Below are positions 47,112 through 59,000 of a stretch of 64,000 nt of DNA, piece after piece (position 1 is the first letter of the stretch; each line of letters starts with the position of its first letter). The stretch comes from Aristolochia californica (Eukaryota > Streptophyta > Magnoliopsida > Piperales > Aristolochiaceae), in contig JARWKL010000005.1 of the NCBI GenBank assembly GCA_029961685.1, positions 2,108,001 through 2,172,000 of the forward strand, read 5' to 3'. The position numbers and the translations under genes are program-made. The notes beneath the pieces were generated by a model that had not been told where the DNA came from, ran no database searches, and saw only the letters and a program-made list of their open reading frames with translations.

Positions 47112-49780
47112 GTATCTGCTGCTGAACCAGTTTACAGATGATTCGTTTTATTTACTCGGGCGCAAACGATATTCTTGTGAGGTTGCTCTCTTTGTGGCAA
47201 GAATGCACAATCGCAGTGGCCGCGTAACAATGTGAAGGCCCAAATGAGGTAACTGAGAATGAAATGTGGTACATAGTTGTTTCACTTTGCCATTTGGTTT
47301 TTTTTTTTTTTTTCTCTATTGGAGGTATTTATATACATAGATGAATGAACAACTACACAGAGCGGCTATTCTTTTGAAATAATTGAGAGCTTCATCATCT
47401 TCCCAGCTTACTGGAAGAATTTTTTCACTGTATAAAATCATAGGTTTAACAAGAGAGCTTCCGAATTTAATTATCTTTGCAAGTCAATTTGGATTGACTG
47501 AAATCATGTCAACTGTGAGAACAAGATTTTCTGAACAAAAATATTTCTACTTATTTATATACCAACTTGTAGAATTATAATCAAATATATCCTAGACAAA
47601 TTTTACTACAAGTTCATAAAAGTGATATAGATAAGTATTATTCCCCTCGTCACTGTCGACCCCTCCCGCTGTTGTCCCCCCCCCCCCTGCAAGATGATTT
47701 CGCACGTGTGAGACTATAATTTGAAAAAAAAAAAATTTCCTTAAACTCTCCTTCTTCATTGCTCTTGAAGAAATTAAAAATACATTTTAGTAGAAATAAG
47801 TTTCTAGGGACTATTAGGGTCTCATTTTTTTATAAACATTTTTCTAATTGAAAATTCTTATTAAAAAAATCATATAATTTTCTAAGTAAGATTTTCCTGC
47901 CAAGATGGGTTAGAAAACCGTATAGAAAATTTTTTAATAAGTATTTGACAATTGATGCTGTAATACTTTTAGCATAAGGTAATTTTCATTGCAATTTTGT
48001 GTTTGACATTTTATTTGATTAAAAATTTATGAAAAAATATAGTAATATATTAGATTGATTATTAATTTTTATTTATTTCCCTAGAAGAGGCAATAAAAGA
48101 TCTATTTAACTTCTATTTAACTTTCCTAAGAAAAATTTAAAATATTTTTTGTAATTTTCTAATAAGTCACTAATAGTAATAAGATTTTATTTTAAGTTTT
48201 TTTGAAAATATGTATCATAGGAAAAACATTTCTAGTTTTTTTTAGAATATAAATTTTCAACTAGGGGCACTAAGGAGGTCATAGTAAATTTAGGGCCAAA
48301 TTCAAAAATTACAAAACAAGCTAGACAACATTTGGAGTAAAAAAGATTAATATTGGTGCATTTTAATCTATTATTGAAATTCAATCCTGAATATTAAATC
48401 AAGCTCAACTTAAACAAGGTTCGGACTCAGTTGGATTCGATGCCACCCTTATGCCCAATTTTAAGTAGAGATTATTCCTAATTTTATGTAAAATATATAC
48501 ATAATTTTATACAAAATTTATTTGACATTTATTATTTGAAAAGTTTTAAATATATGTTGGACCACGAACTTGAGACATGTATTTTTTAAAAAGTTCTAAA
48601 TGAATGTTGAAGCTCGAACTCGGCTTGAATCAATAATAATTTTAGGCTCGAACTCGAACTCGAAATATTTAAATCAAGGTCTGCTCGAACATAAACAGGT
48701 TCAGGTTTGGGCTCAACTCGGTTAAATGCCCCCCCTAGTTGGCTTTACCCAAATCTAAAATCCAATCCAATTCAATAAAAGAACATTTGGTATAGAGAGC
48801 TTATTGGGATTATTAGGTTCAACGGAAATTGTCAATAACCCCCTTAACAAAGATAAATTCAATTGTAATTATATCATATACTAAATAATGAAAACACCCT
48901 TGCATCCTTTTCAAATGTGTATACATGCAAAAACTACCATGATTGAAAGAAAAACATTGGACCATTATTCAAGATAAATTGGATTACATCATAATTTCGA
49001 TCCTGATCAATGGCTCAAATTGTATTACTTTTTTAAAAGAAGTGATACAAGAATGGCACATGGAATAGCACATGGAAGCATATCAATCACAAAATTTTAG
49101 TCAGTCAATGACATGAAACTTGATATAATCCCATGGAGTTATTAGAATAAGTAAAAAAAATGGAAAAAATCAAAACAATAACCTATAAATAAAGGCCAAT
49201 TCTCTAATTTTAAAAAAGGTAAAAACTCAAAATAAACTGCTAAACTAGAGATTTGGAAGAGGAGAAACACTCTCATTGATCAGTCGATCCAGACACTCCA
49301 TTGAAGTCTTTATAGAGCTTAAAACCAGCAAGAAAATTTGCCAACTACAAATACAATACAGAGCTTATAACAAATAGAACTCTGCCATACCTCTTGGGAC
49401 CATAAAATACATAATGAACTAGTTCAAAACTACTTCCAGGAGACTTCTAAATTAACAATAGAACTATCAACAATTGTTTGTGGAGGTTCAAATTAGAGGA
49501 CAAATATAATACTTTCTTTCTATTTATTATTATGCTCTGCCTCTATCATTATAGATGGAGAGAGCTCATGCTTCAGTCATCTCTAAAGAGAACCAGTCAA
49601 CCTATCGTCTCCTCAAATTTTCTGACATAAACAACATGAAGAGTCAAATAGTATGGCACGCCTTAAATTCATTCCATAATTGATTAATGGTGCTGTCTAA
49701 AACCTCAAATAGCAACAAGGACAGCACTAAAGCGGCTGGGGCCAGATATGCGTTTTAAGAGTGCACCCATCAGGAGAGGG
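47112..49780. other. Intergenic region between the endoglucanase and the AKR2-like gene
   Basis: The first few hundred bases should contain the endoglucanase 3' UTR. A C13 run lies near 47675. The segment 47800-48290 holds dispersed repeat sequence (own entry). A stretch at 48400-48740 has repeated GCTCGAACTCG-type blocks of old retroelement appearance. No gene was recognised. Confidence 0.5.
47800..48285. repeat. Dispersed repeat, right-end type
   Basis: AGGAAAAACATTTCTAGTTT near 48219 and AAATTTTCAACTAGGGGCACTAA near 48250 match, with a few changes, the right part of the element at 30700-30890. The flanking TATTTATTTCCCTAGAA and TTTTCTAATAAG blocks are in the same order. It appears to be another copy of the family seen at 10.2 and 28.6 kb. 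Confidence 0.6.
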
Positions 49781-49791
49781 TAACCTTCTAA

Positions 49792-52700
49792 TCATAGGAA
49801 TGCGTCCTTCTCTAGTAATTTCAATACCTCATGCTGGTTGTTCAACTTGGCCACATCTATGGGGGTTTTGCCATCCAGGTTCTGTAAAGTACTGCACGAG
49901 GAAAAACAGAGGAAGTGAGACATTAGCAAGGAATTGATTTCCTTTTGACAAAAGAGAACAGTTTTTGAGTCGAAGGTCAGCAACTAACACAGCAGCGCCG
50001 TTCTCCAGTAGAAGTGCAACACATTCCTTCCTGCCGTAGCCTGCAGCATAATGAAGAGCAGTATTCTTGTTCTTGTCTAAGGCGTCCACGGCGGCTCCTG
50101 CTTCCAATAGGATTTGAGCACATTTCACCTATGTAATACCAACACAAACAACCAAGTTAACACCTGATTAAGTTCTGCTTGAAGCACTTCCTGAACTTAA
50201 AAACCCAATGACCACGAATCAACCACATCAATAGAAACTCTTTTCTACTTTTTTTTCCTTGTATTCTGGTATAAGCAGAAGAAAAAGCTCTTCTTTTCCA
50301 TTCAAAACAAATTGAAATCCACACAATTCCATGCAAGCACATGCCATCGACAATGGACCAGCATTGGATCAATAGATGGGAAAAAATAGATGTTCATTGA
50401 TGAAATGACGAACAACTCAAGGACTGGACATGTGTATACAGAAAAAATGAAAAACAATAACCACCTAATGATTTAAAGTGCTGCATTCAAACACATCTGG
50501 TTAGCAGAAACAACCAAAACCATTTAGGGTACACAGGGCTCAAATACATGCTACAAGCCATATAACCAAAATATCGACCTACTGTTAGTTGGTCAGCTCA
50601 AGGAAACACCGATTTCTAAATTGTATGACTGTATTATCTGAAGCATGATTTCTATGCCTATAACAGCCTGAGGGAAATGAACCCGTTTTGTGTATAAAAA
50701 ATATATAACATTATATGCAAAATTACCCGTCAAAGAGGGATAAAATTCGAAGAGACACATCATACCTCACCATATCCGCAAGCAAAATGCAATGCTGTCC
50801 GGCCTTCAGAATCTTCTTCATCTTTGTCTGCTCCAGCAGCCAATGCATTCTTCAAACCCTGATTATACAGATATAACAAGAAATATCAGATGACTACATA
50901 CATATAAAGATAGAATCAGGCGAGTACATGCAAGAGCAAGAACTAAATTCTCATCAGCTGATCATCCTCTTTTTTCCAAAGTCACCGTTCAAGTGCCTGC
51001 TCCTAACTTAAACTTGGGACAATATAGAAAACAAACAATAACAACAATGACTGGTACATGGACCAACTAATTTGGAGTTATTTTCTTAATTCCTACAAAA
51101 TATCCTGTTTTAACCAAAATCACCTACTGTGGTTAAATGAGATGTCTATTGGCGGAACAAATTCTAAGAAAGCCACAAACAAGCTCAAAAATTATTTTTT
51201 AGAGCAATTTCTATAATGTCCTTGTACCTATATATTCATTCTCCAATAAAACCAAAAAGTGTTTGAGTTTTTTAAATAAATATGACAAAACCAACAATAT
51301 TCTTCCAACATTCATCTTTTGATAGCTAAGGATTATCTAAGAGAATATCATTTCATGTATCTCAATCTGACATCCATACAATGCATATCTCAATCATTTC
51401 ATCTACTAGCAACAGGCTGGTCCCTCCAATCACATGGGGAGGATTGATGGGACCCATTCTTGTATACAAATGGGCATCATTCACCCTTTCCATCTTACTG
51501 CAAGGGACTAGCCCCGCTGTTAGTATACGCACTAGCAAATCTGAAATCCATTAAGACATCCTGGCTCCTACCCTTACCCCTACATCCAGCACAATGTGTA
51601 GGATGCAGGAGGCCTAAATCCTTGTCTACTGAGTGGAGGGAAGGAGGCAGGTGTCCACCACATAGGCTCCTCTGTAAAAACATTTATAGAAAACAAAATT
51701 TAATCGGGATACTCTTTGACTTTTTAAACAGAATATGGGAGTTTTTAAAACATACAAACATGCAGGATAGAGCATACAACATGGGCACTATGCCACATCA
51801 GCAAGAAAGACAAGTTTTTTTGTTTTCTAATCAGAGAAAAGCTAGTCAAATAGAGTTGTGGTCTCAATTGGTATATTTTTCTTTAGAATTGGTATTGATC
51901 ATAATTTTAAACAAATAGGTGCTGCTTATGCATGTTTTCTAAAGCAATGGTTATGACCATGCAGATCTTTAATCGTAATAACCACAAAGAGTAAGGATCA
52001 TGACAAGCCTCTGGAATAGTAAATTCTTTTTTAGATAAATATAGGCAACATAATGGAAACATAAGATGGCCACCGGGTCATCTGATCGTCTAAAATATTT
52101 TCTAGTGCAAGGAGTAGCTACCAAAAATTATTCAAAAGCCCTGGCAATACCTCTATATTACCAACACTGGCCGTATGATGAACAGTAGATTCATCATCAT
52201 ATCCACCCTCCTCTTCTGCTTCATCTGGCCCAGAAAGTTCTGCTGAGGTGGCTGCCTCTCCTCCTGAAGATCCAAGGCCCATGGCTTGACCAAGCTTCTG
52301 AAGAACCTCCGGATCATTCCAATACCTATGGGAACAGGAGCAAGGACACATATCAGGACCTAGCAGCCGACAATCAATACAACAGTCATTGACCACACAT
52401 CTCAAACCTCATCATGGCAGCTGGGCCTCCCTGCTCAATCTCATCCAAAATTGGCTTTAGAGATGGATCCTCCTTAACTTTTGTCATTCTTTCTTCCATT
52501 TGTTCTCTTTGTAATGGATTAGAAAAACTCTCCAGAATGCCAGACATAGCAGGATCCTGACCAATAGTAAATAACAATTCTCTTTAAGATTCAACTATCA
52601 TTCTATTTCGAATTATGACACCCAATCTATGGAGACAAAAAACACAAAAATGATTTTACCTGTATAAGGGCATTACCAAGGCGCTCGGCCATGGTCATGA

Positions 52701-55700
52701 ACTGAGGGTTTTGCATGACCTGTTGCATGGTGCTGAAATATTGTTGTGAATCCATCGAAGGGACCCCCCCATCATCTTGCACAGTCTTTTGCAGCTGCTC
52801 AGCCATCTGGTTAAATGCGGGATCTTTCGCAATCTGTTCAGCTAATTCCTTAATGCTCGGATCCTACATCAACAAGAGATACAAATTCACGACTGCAATC
52901 TACAAACACTAATGAATTGGTTACATCCTGGTTTCAAAATTCTGGTTTAGTGCTCCATCCATGTTGACATTTGGAAGATGCACAACCAAGATTTCCATTT
53001 GTTAATTCTTTCAGAATGTTTGTGATACAGACCTTTTTTTTTTTTTGAAAATGGAGGAAACTAATTAAAGAGAAAAAAGAAAAGGAATACAACAGCTTTC
53101 TGGTGGGGGGAGGAGAACCTAGTTATTGCTAGAAATGGCCATGCTCATGACCTAGTTATCCTTACCCCTACTCTCCCTATGGGCACAGGTTATTATGCTT
53201 GTATCATAGTTTCTCTGTGATATGAACCTTTTTCTGTGGTGATAAAATCTTTTTTTTTTTTCATAGCATATATTGTTGATGAACTCTTCACCACTATTTT
53301 ATTTGAAAGAGATGATAAAAAAGACCGTAAGTACCCATTTAGCCCATTCTACAGTTTTTAGTTGCATTTCTCATAATAACTTTTCAGATAAATAAACTGT
53401 CAGTCAAGCACTACAGTGGGTCCAGAACACAACTTCAGTGGACAACCCCAATAAAACATTGAAATTTAGTTAGCATGGGACATTTCTGAAATTTCAGTAA
53501 TAATTATTAACTCCAACCACCAATTTACCATTTACAATATAAGCACCACATTGCTTCATATGTTATTATTATAATAAAAATACTACTGTTATATTGCTCA
53601 GTCATTAATATATAACCTTCATTTTTTTGGAGCCTTAAAATGCATTAGAACCAATAGATTGAAAAGACAAAAAAAGAAAAAAAAAGAAGATAACAATTCA
53701 TTTAAAAGAGATCAAAGGCAAGAGGAAATACATTTAGCAGCCCAGACATGGCAGAGAAATCGAAAGGGTTAGGAATCCCAGCTCCTTGATCCACAACAGA
53801 TCCCTCCTCTCTTGCTTGTTGCTCAGCAGAAGAAGCCTCGGTTATAGAATTTTTGTTCTCTGATGTTAGCTTATCATCTGCAATAAGTGTTAAAGTAATT
53901 GTCAGAGCATAGCATGCAATATCTGATTCTAAAACAAAAACTGCACAGATTGGTGATTATTTTAGACAGCACATACTTTTTGAGGGTTTGTATGCATTAT
54001 AACCTGAGACAAACACTAAATTACAAAATAAAGTTTATTTGATAGTACATCTATTTACTTGAGAAAGAAAAAACTTTTTTTTTAAAAACATATAATGATA
54101 GTTAAAAATTTTAAGCAAAAAAAATATTTACTTATACGTTCTAGAAATTCTTAAAGTAAAGATAAAACTACAACCTCTCCAATGTCATTTGTCTCCCACC
54201 ATTAGAAGAATTAAGACATTTTGATGTGTTTCAGTATATACAAACTTCCAGTATTTATTATATCCTGGCACACTTGAAAGCCCAATCAAGCATCTGACCA
54301 TAAAATTATGTCTAGGACTCTGATCTGAAAATCGCTTCAAATCTAAATCTAATTAGAATGTAGACAATAAACTATCAGAACATAAGGTATACTTAAAACT
54401 GGTGTTCCCATAGGGGTCTTCAGCAGCAAGGAAAACCTAATTGAAACGCTAACACAAAATAATTGTGAAAAGGTTCAAAAGCAAGCTAGATTCCACTTGA
54501 CTACAATAAAAGCCCAAGATCTGAATGGTCTGTAGATATCTTTTTTTAAAAATTTGAGTAGAATGCACATTAAAGTAACCAAAACCAATGTTGTAAAAAC
54601 TGACCCGGTCACTGACCAGTGATGTGATCGGGTCCAGTTGGACCAGGATCAACTGGATATAATAGCTGGTTGACCGGCTGATGTCATCAATAATTTCAAT
54701 TTATTTTTAATTATTTTTTGTCAAAAATACAGAGTGGGGTGCACTCCTCTCTCCCCATGCCATGTCAAACCTCTCCTCTCCGCCAAGTGGAAGTTCCACG
54801 TGATGGAGAGGAGGTCAGGGGCCCTTCCCCCATCGGCAGAAGAATTAGGCTCTATCCCTCATCCCCTGTTGCATGTTCTAGGACAAGAAGAATGACAGCA
54901 GGGAAGGGGAGGTGCTGTGAACAGGGGGAGGAGCCGTCCTCTGTCAGTCGGTACAAATAGTGGAAAGGGGAAGGGGAGGGAGACGCTGCACCTCTTATCC
55001 CGCTTCTTTCTGCCGGCAAGAGAGCAGTCTCTGCCCTCCCCACCAGCATGCAGAAACTCCGCATACTGGCGGGGATGGCTGGGGACCTCCTCCGCCCACT
55101 CCCCCAGGCTGCACACATATGGGATTCCTGTCAGCACAGTTCAAGAAGGGGACAGAAAAGTCGGACCCAGACAAATTTTTTTGTGGTTCCCCTTTAAATA
55201 GATTTTAGTCATGTGCTTTTTTTCTCCTCCCCCTGACAATGCATCCACTTTGGTTTTCCTTTCATCAGCTCTCCACAAAGATAAGAAAAGCTTCCGACCT
55301 ACAACATTTTTTATTTTTATTTTGCATGCACACACCACCCTTAACCCTAGTAATACAGGAACCCAAGACCTCACACTAAAAACACCCCCATGTGACCATT
55401 GAGCCAAACACCCAAGTCGCAAATATGAGTCCAAGACCTCTAGCATTTTGAATATGTATCCTGGAAAACCTTGTAAGTTCTCACACAAACACTTGTAGTC
55501 TTCCACAGTTAGTTTTAGTCTAGATAATCATTTACTAGACATTCACAACAAGATTTTACAGCTCATTCATGACCATTTGTACCGTAATACAGTTTCGGTA
55601 CAATTAGATTCTGAAGCAAGCAAATTGCCGTACTCTTCATGAATGCAACAAATACTTCAGACCACGGTATAAACGAAACTTGCATAACTTGTAGACATTC

Positions 55701-56093
55701 AGGCATGCCCGACTCCTAAATTAGCCCATTCCCAATCGGTAAAGTATTAGAACGACGCCATACTTCCTCATCACTCGATTGAACTCCACAATAAGTTTTT
55801 TTCAATAAGTAAAAATTAACAGGGCCCCAGAGCCCTTTAGCAAAAAACTAATCAAATTAACAAGAAAAAAAAAAAAAAAACTCCATCATGGAGTCAACAA
55901 CAACAGAATACACCATCGGGCATCCGCAATAGACATCCTGAATCCCAAAGTGAACTTAACAGCAATAGGAACTTCAAATTTGTGGCAGAAGAGTCTCAAT
56001 TGTGAATCAGAAAATAAAAATAAAAGCAGAAACTACACAGCACAAACACGAGTAAACAAATAAAAATCAAAACCAACCTTTATTTCCCGACAT
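49792..56093 (-). CDS. AKR2: Ankyrin repeat protein 2 (AKR2-type chaperone)
   Basis: Cytosolic factor that binds chloroplast outer-envelope and other signal- or tail-anchored proteins and guides them to the membrane. Eight exons in transcription order: 56078-56093 (16 nt, MSGNK), 53732-53877, 52660-52863, 52408-52556, 52151-52325, 50766-50858, 49989-50128 and 49792-49891. They join in frame to 1023 nt, or 340 residues plus stop, the usual size for AKR2A/B. The N-terminal part has [20 protein letters not shown], then two STI1-like stretches rich in DP and NP ([22 protein letters not shown]). An acidic linker follows. C-terminal ankyrin repeats include [31 protein letters not shown] and [12 protein letters not shown]. 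It ends KLLEKDAFL. No defect was found. The first intron is 2.2 kb and contains repeat DNA. Confidence 0.97.
51420..51690. repeat. Probable repeat insertion in an AKR2 intron
   Basis: Within the intron between exons 52151-52325 and 50766-50858 is a block far GC-richer than its surroundings (TGGCTCCTACCCTTACCCCT, GGAGGGAAGGAGGCAGGTGT). The open frames here on both strands (51460-51918, 51495-51683) have no family signature. It is best read as an inserted repeat of unknown class. Confidence 0.4.
54585..55510. repeat. Repeat insertion(s) in AKR2 intron 1
   Basis: Starts with GACCCGGTCACTGACCAGTG and continues with GGTTGACCGGC, the style of a common plant repeat built on ACCGGTC-type motifs. It then passes through a GC-rich block at 54720-55210 with open frames on both strands. 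It ends in a stretch with GAACCCAAGACCTCACAC and CATGTGACCATTGAGCC, also typical of plant repeats. One composite or two nested insertions are possible. It lies inside the intron and leaves both splice sites intact. Confidence 0.5.
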
Positions 56094-59000
56094 GATTGCT
56101 TGAAACCCACGTCGCCGAGGGCAAGGATTCGGGCGAAATGGATACCGGAGGAAAACCCCAGATCTAACAAGCAAGAAACCCTAGCGCGACCACGGTCTGT
56201 CACTTGTCGACGCGCAAGAAAACAGACTATTTAGAAGATGGGTCGATGTGGGCTTGCTTGCTTCAAGAGATAAGATAAGACCGGCCCCATTCACACAGTT
56301 TTTTTTTTTTTGGAGGTCAGCGATTACCCTACCACGAGTTCGTTCCTGTGACCCAACCCGGTTTTTCTTTTTGTGGTACGCTTCTTGGAGTCTTTACCTA
56401 CAATGACTAAATAATATACATGGCATGGGTGGGGTAACCCCAAACACGTAACACCTATACTATATCATGGTTTTTTACTCAAATTGGGAACCGGCTCGAC
56501 GTTTATCAACATATAAAAGCATTAGATTTGAGAAACCGACATGACCTTAAATACAATAACTTAAAGTTACAAAATTTCAAGTGTGTTAGGTCCTATTTGT
56601 ACGAAGTTATTCATCTGATTCGATCTCTACGTGATAGAAAAAATAAAACCTTTCTTGATTGATTAGCTTTCATTTTATAACTAGTGTCTACCTCTCTTTG
56701 ACAAAGGGATTTGACCTTGAATTATGTCAAATAGGTCTTAATAATTTTTTTCTTCTCCATTTGATCTTCTCTATCTTTGACCAAATGTGGGTGACTATGT
56801 TACGAATCCACTTGTATCTAAGGACTCGAGAGAGCTTATGCCACTTTCAAGAAACCAAATATAGAACTTATTGCTTCTTCCATATCTTTTGGACTTGGGA
56901 ATCAAGACCGACTCAAGATCGACTCAAGAACGTGGGGAAACTAATTAGAAAACCAAGAGAAAAGGCTGAAATAAGAGATACAATAAAAAAAAAGTTACCA
57001 AGCTTTCTTGTAGAAACTTTCTTATTTCAATTCCAACTCATAGACTAGGAAACAAGGACTTGTTAAATTAAGAATAGAAGAATTCTTTTGTAGATTTTTG
57101 ACTCTACAAATAAATTCAATACAATTGTACTCTGAATTGTGCAAGAGACTTACCTAGAGACCTAGAGATAAACACTCCTTAATAGCTACTCTTGTATAAG
57201 CTTTCCTTAAGTCTTTATATAATGTATTTAACTAGGACTACTTGGTAAATTAGTATAATCTCTTGCGAAACTCACATCAGCGAATACTCCTTAACATGTA
57301 CACACTTAGACAGGCATCATTCACTTAAGAATAAACTAAGTACTTTTATCAAGGACTCTAGAAACAAAACCTTAACACTTGGATAGATAGCTAAATTAAC
57401 CTCAAGAGGCTTGGATAAACTAGATTGATAGTTTTTGCTTAGATATAGGGGTCACTCCATCAACATAGCCTCTTCTTGAGTTATGTCGAATTATAATATG
57501 ATCTTAAGACACTCAGGAAAACTAAAGCAAAATAAGGATGAAGAGATGGAAGACCAAGTTGGCTTAATTTTACCTAAGGGTAGAACTACTTGAAGAAGAT
57601 AGAAACCCTTTGATTAGGGTGAGCCACTAGAAAGACCTATAAGTCATCAGTCTAGATTCTTCGGGTTTTGGGTTAAGTCATTGAGATTTTTCTTTTTACA
57701 ATCATTAATGCTCAAAGAGCTACATATTTATAGTGCTCGAGGAGCAAGCACCTTACATCAACTAGTTATGTGGAACTAAGTGATAGCTTATGATTTCTTG
57801 GCTTTTACATTAGGTTTTCTATCTCCTAGCTTCTCCTAATGATTATAAAACTCATACTCAAATAAAAAATACAAACTAAATTTTATCGTACTACTCTTTG
57901 TCTTGGGTCCATCTGAAGTAAGAACATGTGCCCACTTTTCTAGCCATCCTCCATAAAAAGGCCAAGCTTGGTTAGCTAAGTTGATGACCAAGTTGAGGGT
58001 TGAGTCTAAGGCTGAGTTATCAACCACCTTTTTCTCCTCCACTTGATATTCTCCATCTTTAACTATTTCATGTCCATGAAGAATGTTTATGAGCCACTAA
58101 TTGGCTAACATTTTGGGGTTTTCGAGCTTCCACATGTGACCTTATTTGTCATTTTCTTAAAGGTGTTATTTGTTAACTATGTGTCATTTCTCTTACTTAG
58201 GTAGCAATCTCCTGCAATAATATAGTCGGTGATTTGTCACCTCCTTTATCTAATTTGATTTTGACGATGGCCTTACATGGTAGGCCTAAGTTTTGATTTC
58301 ATCCAAACTTTGACTCCAATTTTGACTTGTGGTCAGATATTTTCAATCTTAATAATTGATCAATGCATATGATTTGTACCATTGATTGAGGTTCTGATTT
58401 TAATAATCAAATTTTTATATCTACATTGTTCCAAATTTTACTAAGCTTAATAGTTGGACTTGCCCCAAGTTGAGTCAGAGGGGCCTTGCCCATTATAGCA
58501 TAGTTGAGTCTGACCTCCTACCTATTCTCAATCTTAGTCAACCCGTTGAGTAAAAAAACCATGTATTATATATGTTCTATAACTTTTTGTCTCATTGTGG
58601 AATTGATATGTCTCGAATTCTTTTAGTTGCATTACATTATACCACTATTACATTAATCCCAATGAAAGAAGTACTTAAGGGATGGGGTGATGAGGGCAAT
58701 ACACAACTATTACTTTTGTGTTTTGCCTTTGTGATAATAATAAGCAAGAAAACCATCAATTCAACAAGGGGTACCGTTGTTGACATCAAGTATTGTATTG
58801 CACCCTTAAAAATCTTAGAGGATAGCTTGATAGGTTTCACCCATTAATCTTTTTAATGGGTTTTTGTTGGATAAAAATAGAGAATAAACAACATTGAAAT
58901 TCAAGACACAATGGGTATTGATATCATGTCATCTACCACAAAATTTGAGACATGACACTGATGCACAACATATATTGATGGTATTTTTTAAGGTAAATTA

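Noticed and set aside
47670..47690. C-rich run suggestive of a structured element
   Set aside because: A simple homopolymer beside other short runs, with no paired G tracts nearby.
54718..55208. Open frames on both strands in AKR2 intron 1
   Set aside because: They overlap heavily on both strands in a GC-rich repeat, show no domain, and lie wholly within an intron flanked by good splice sites.
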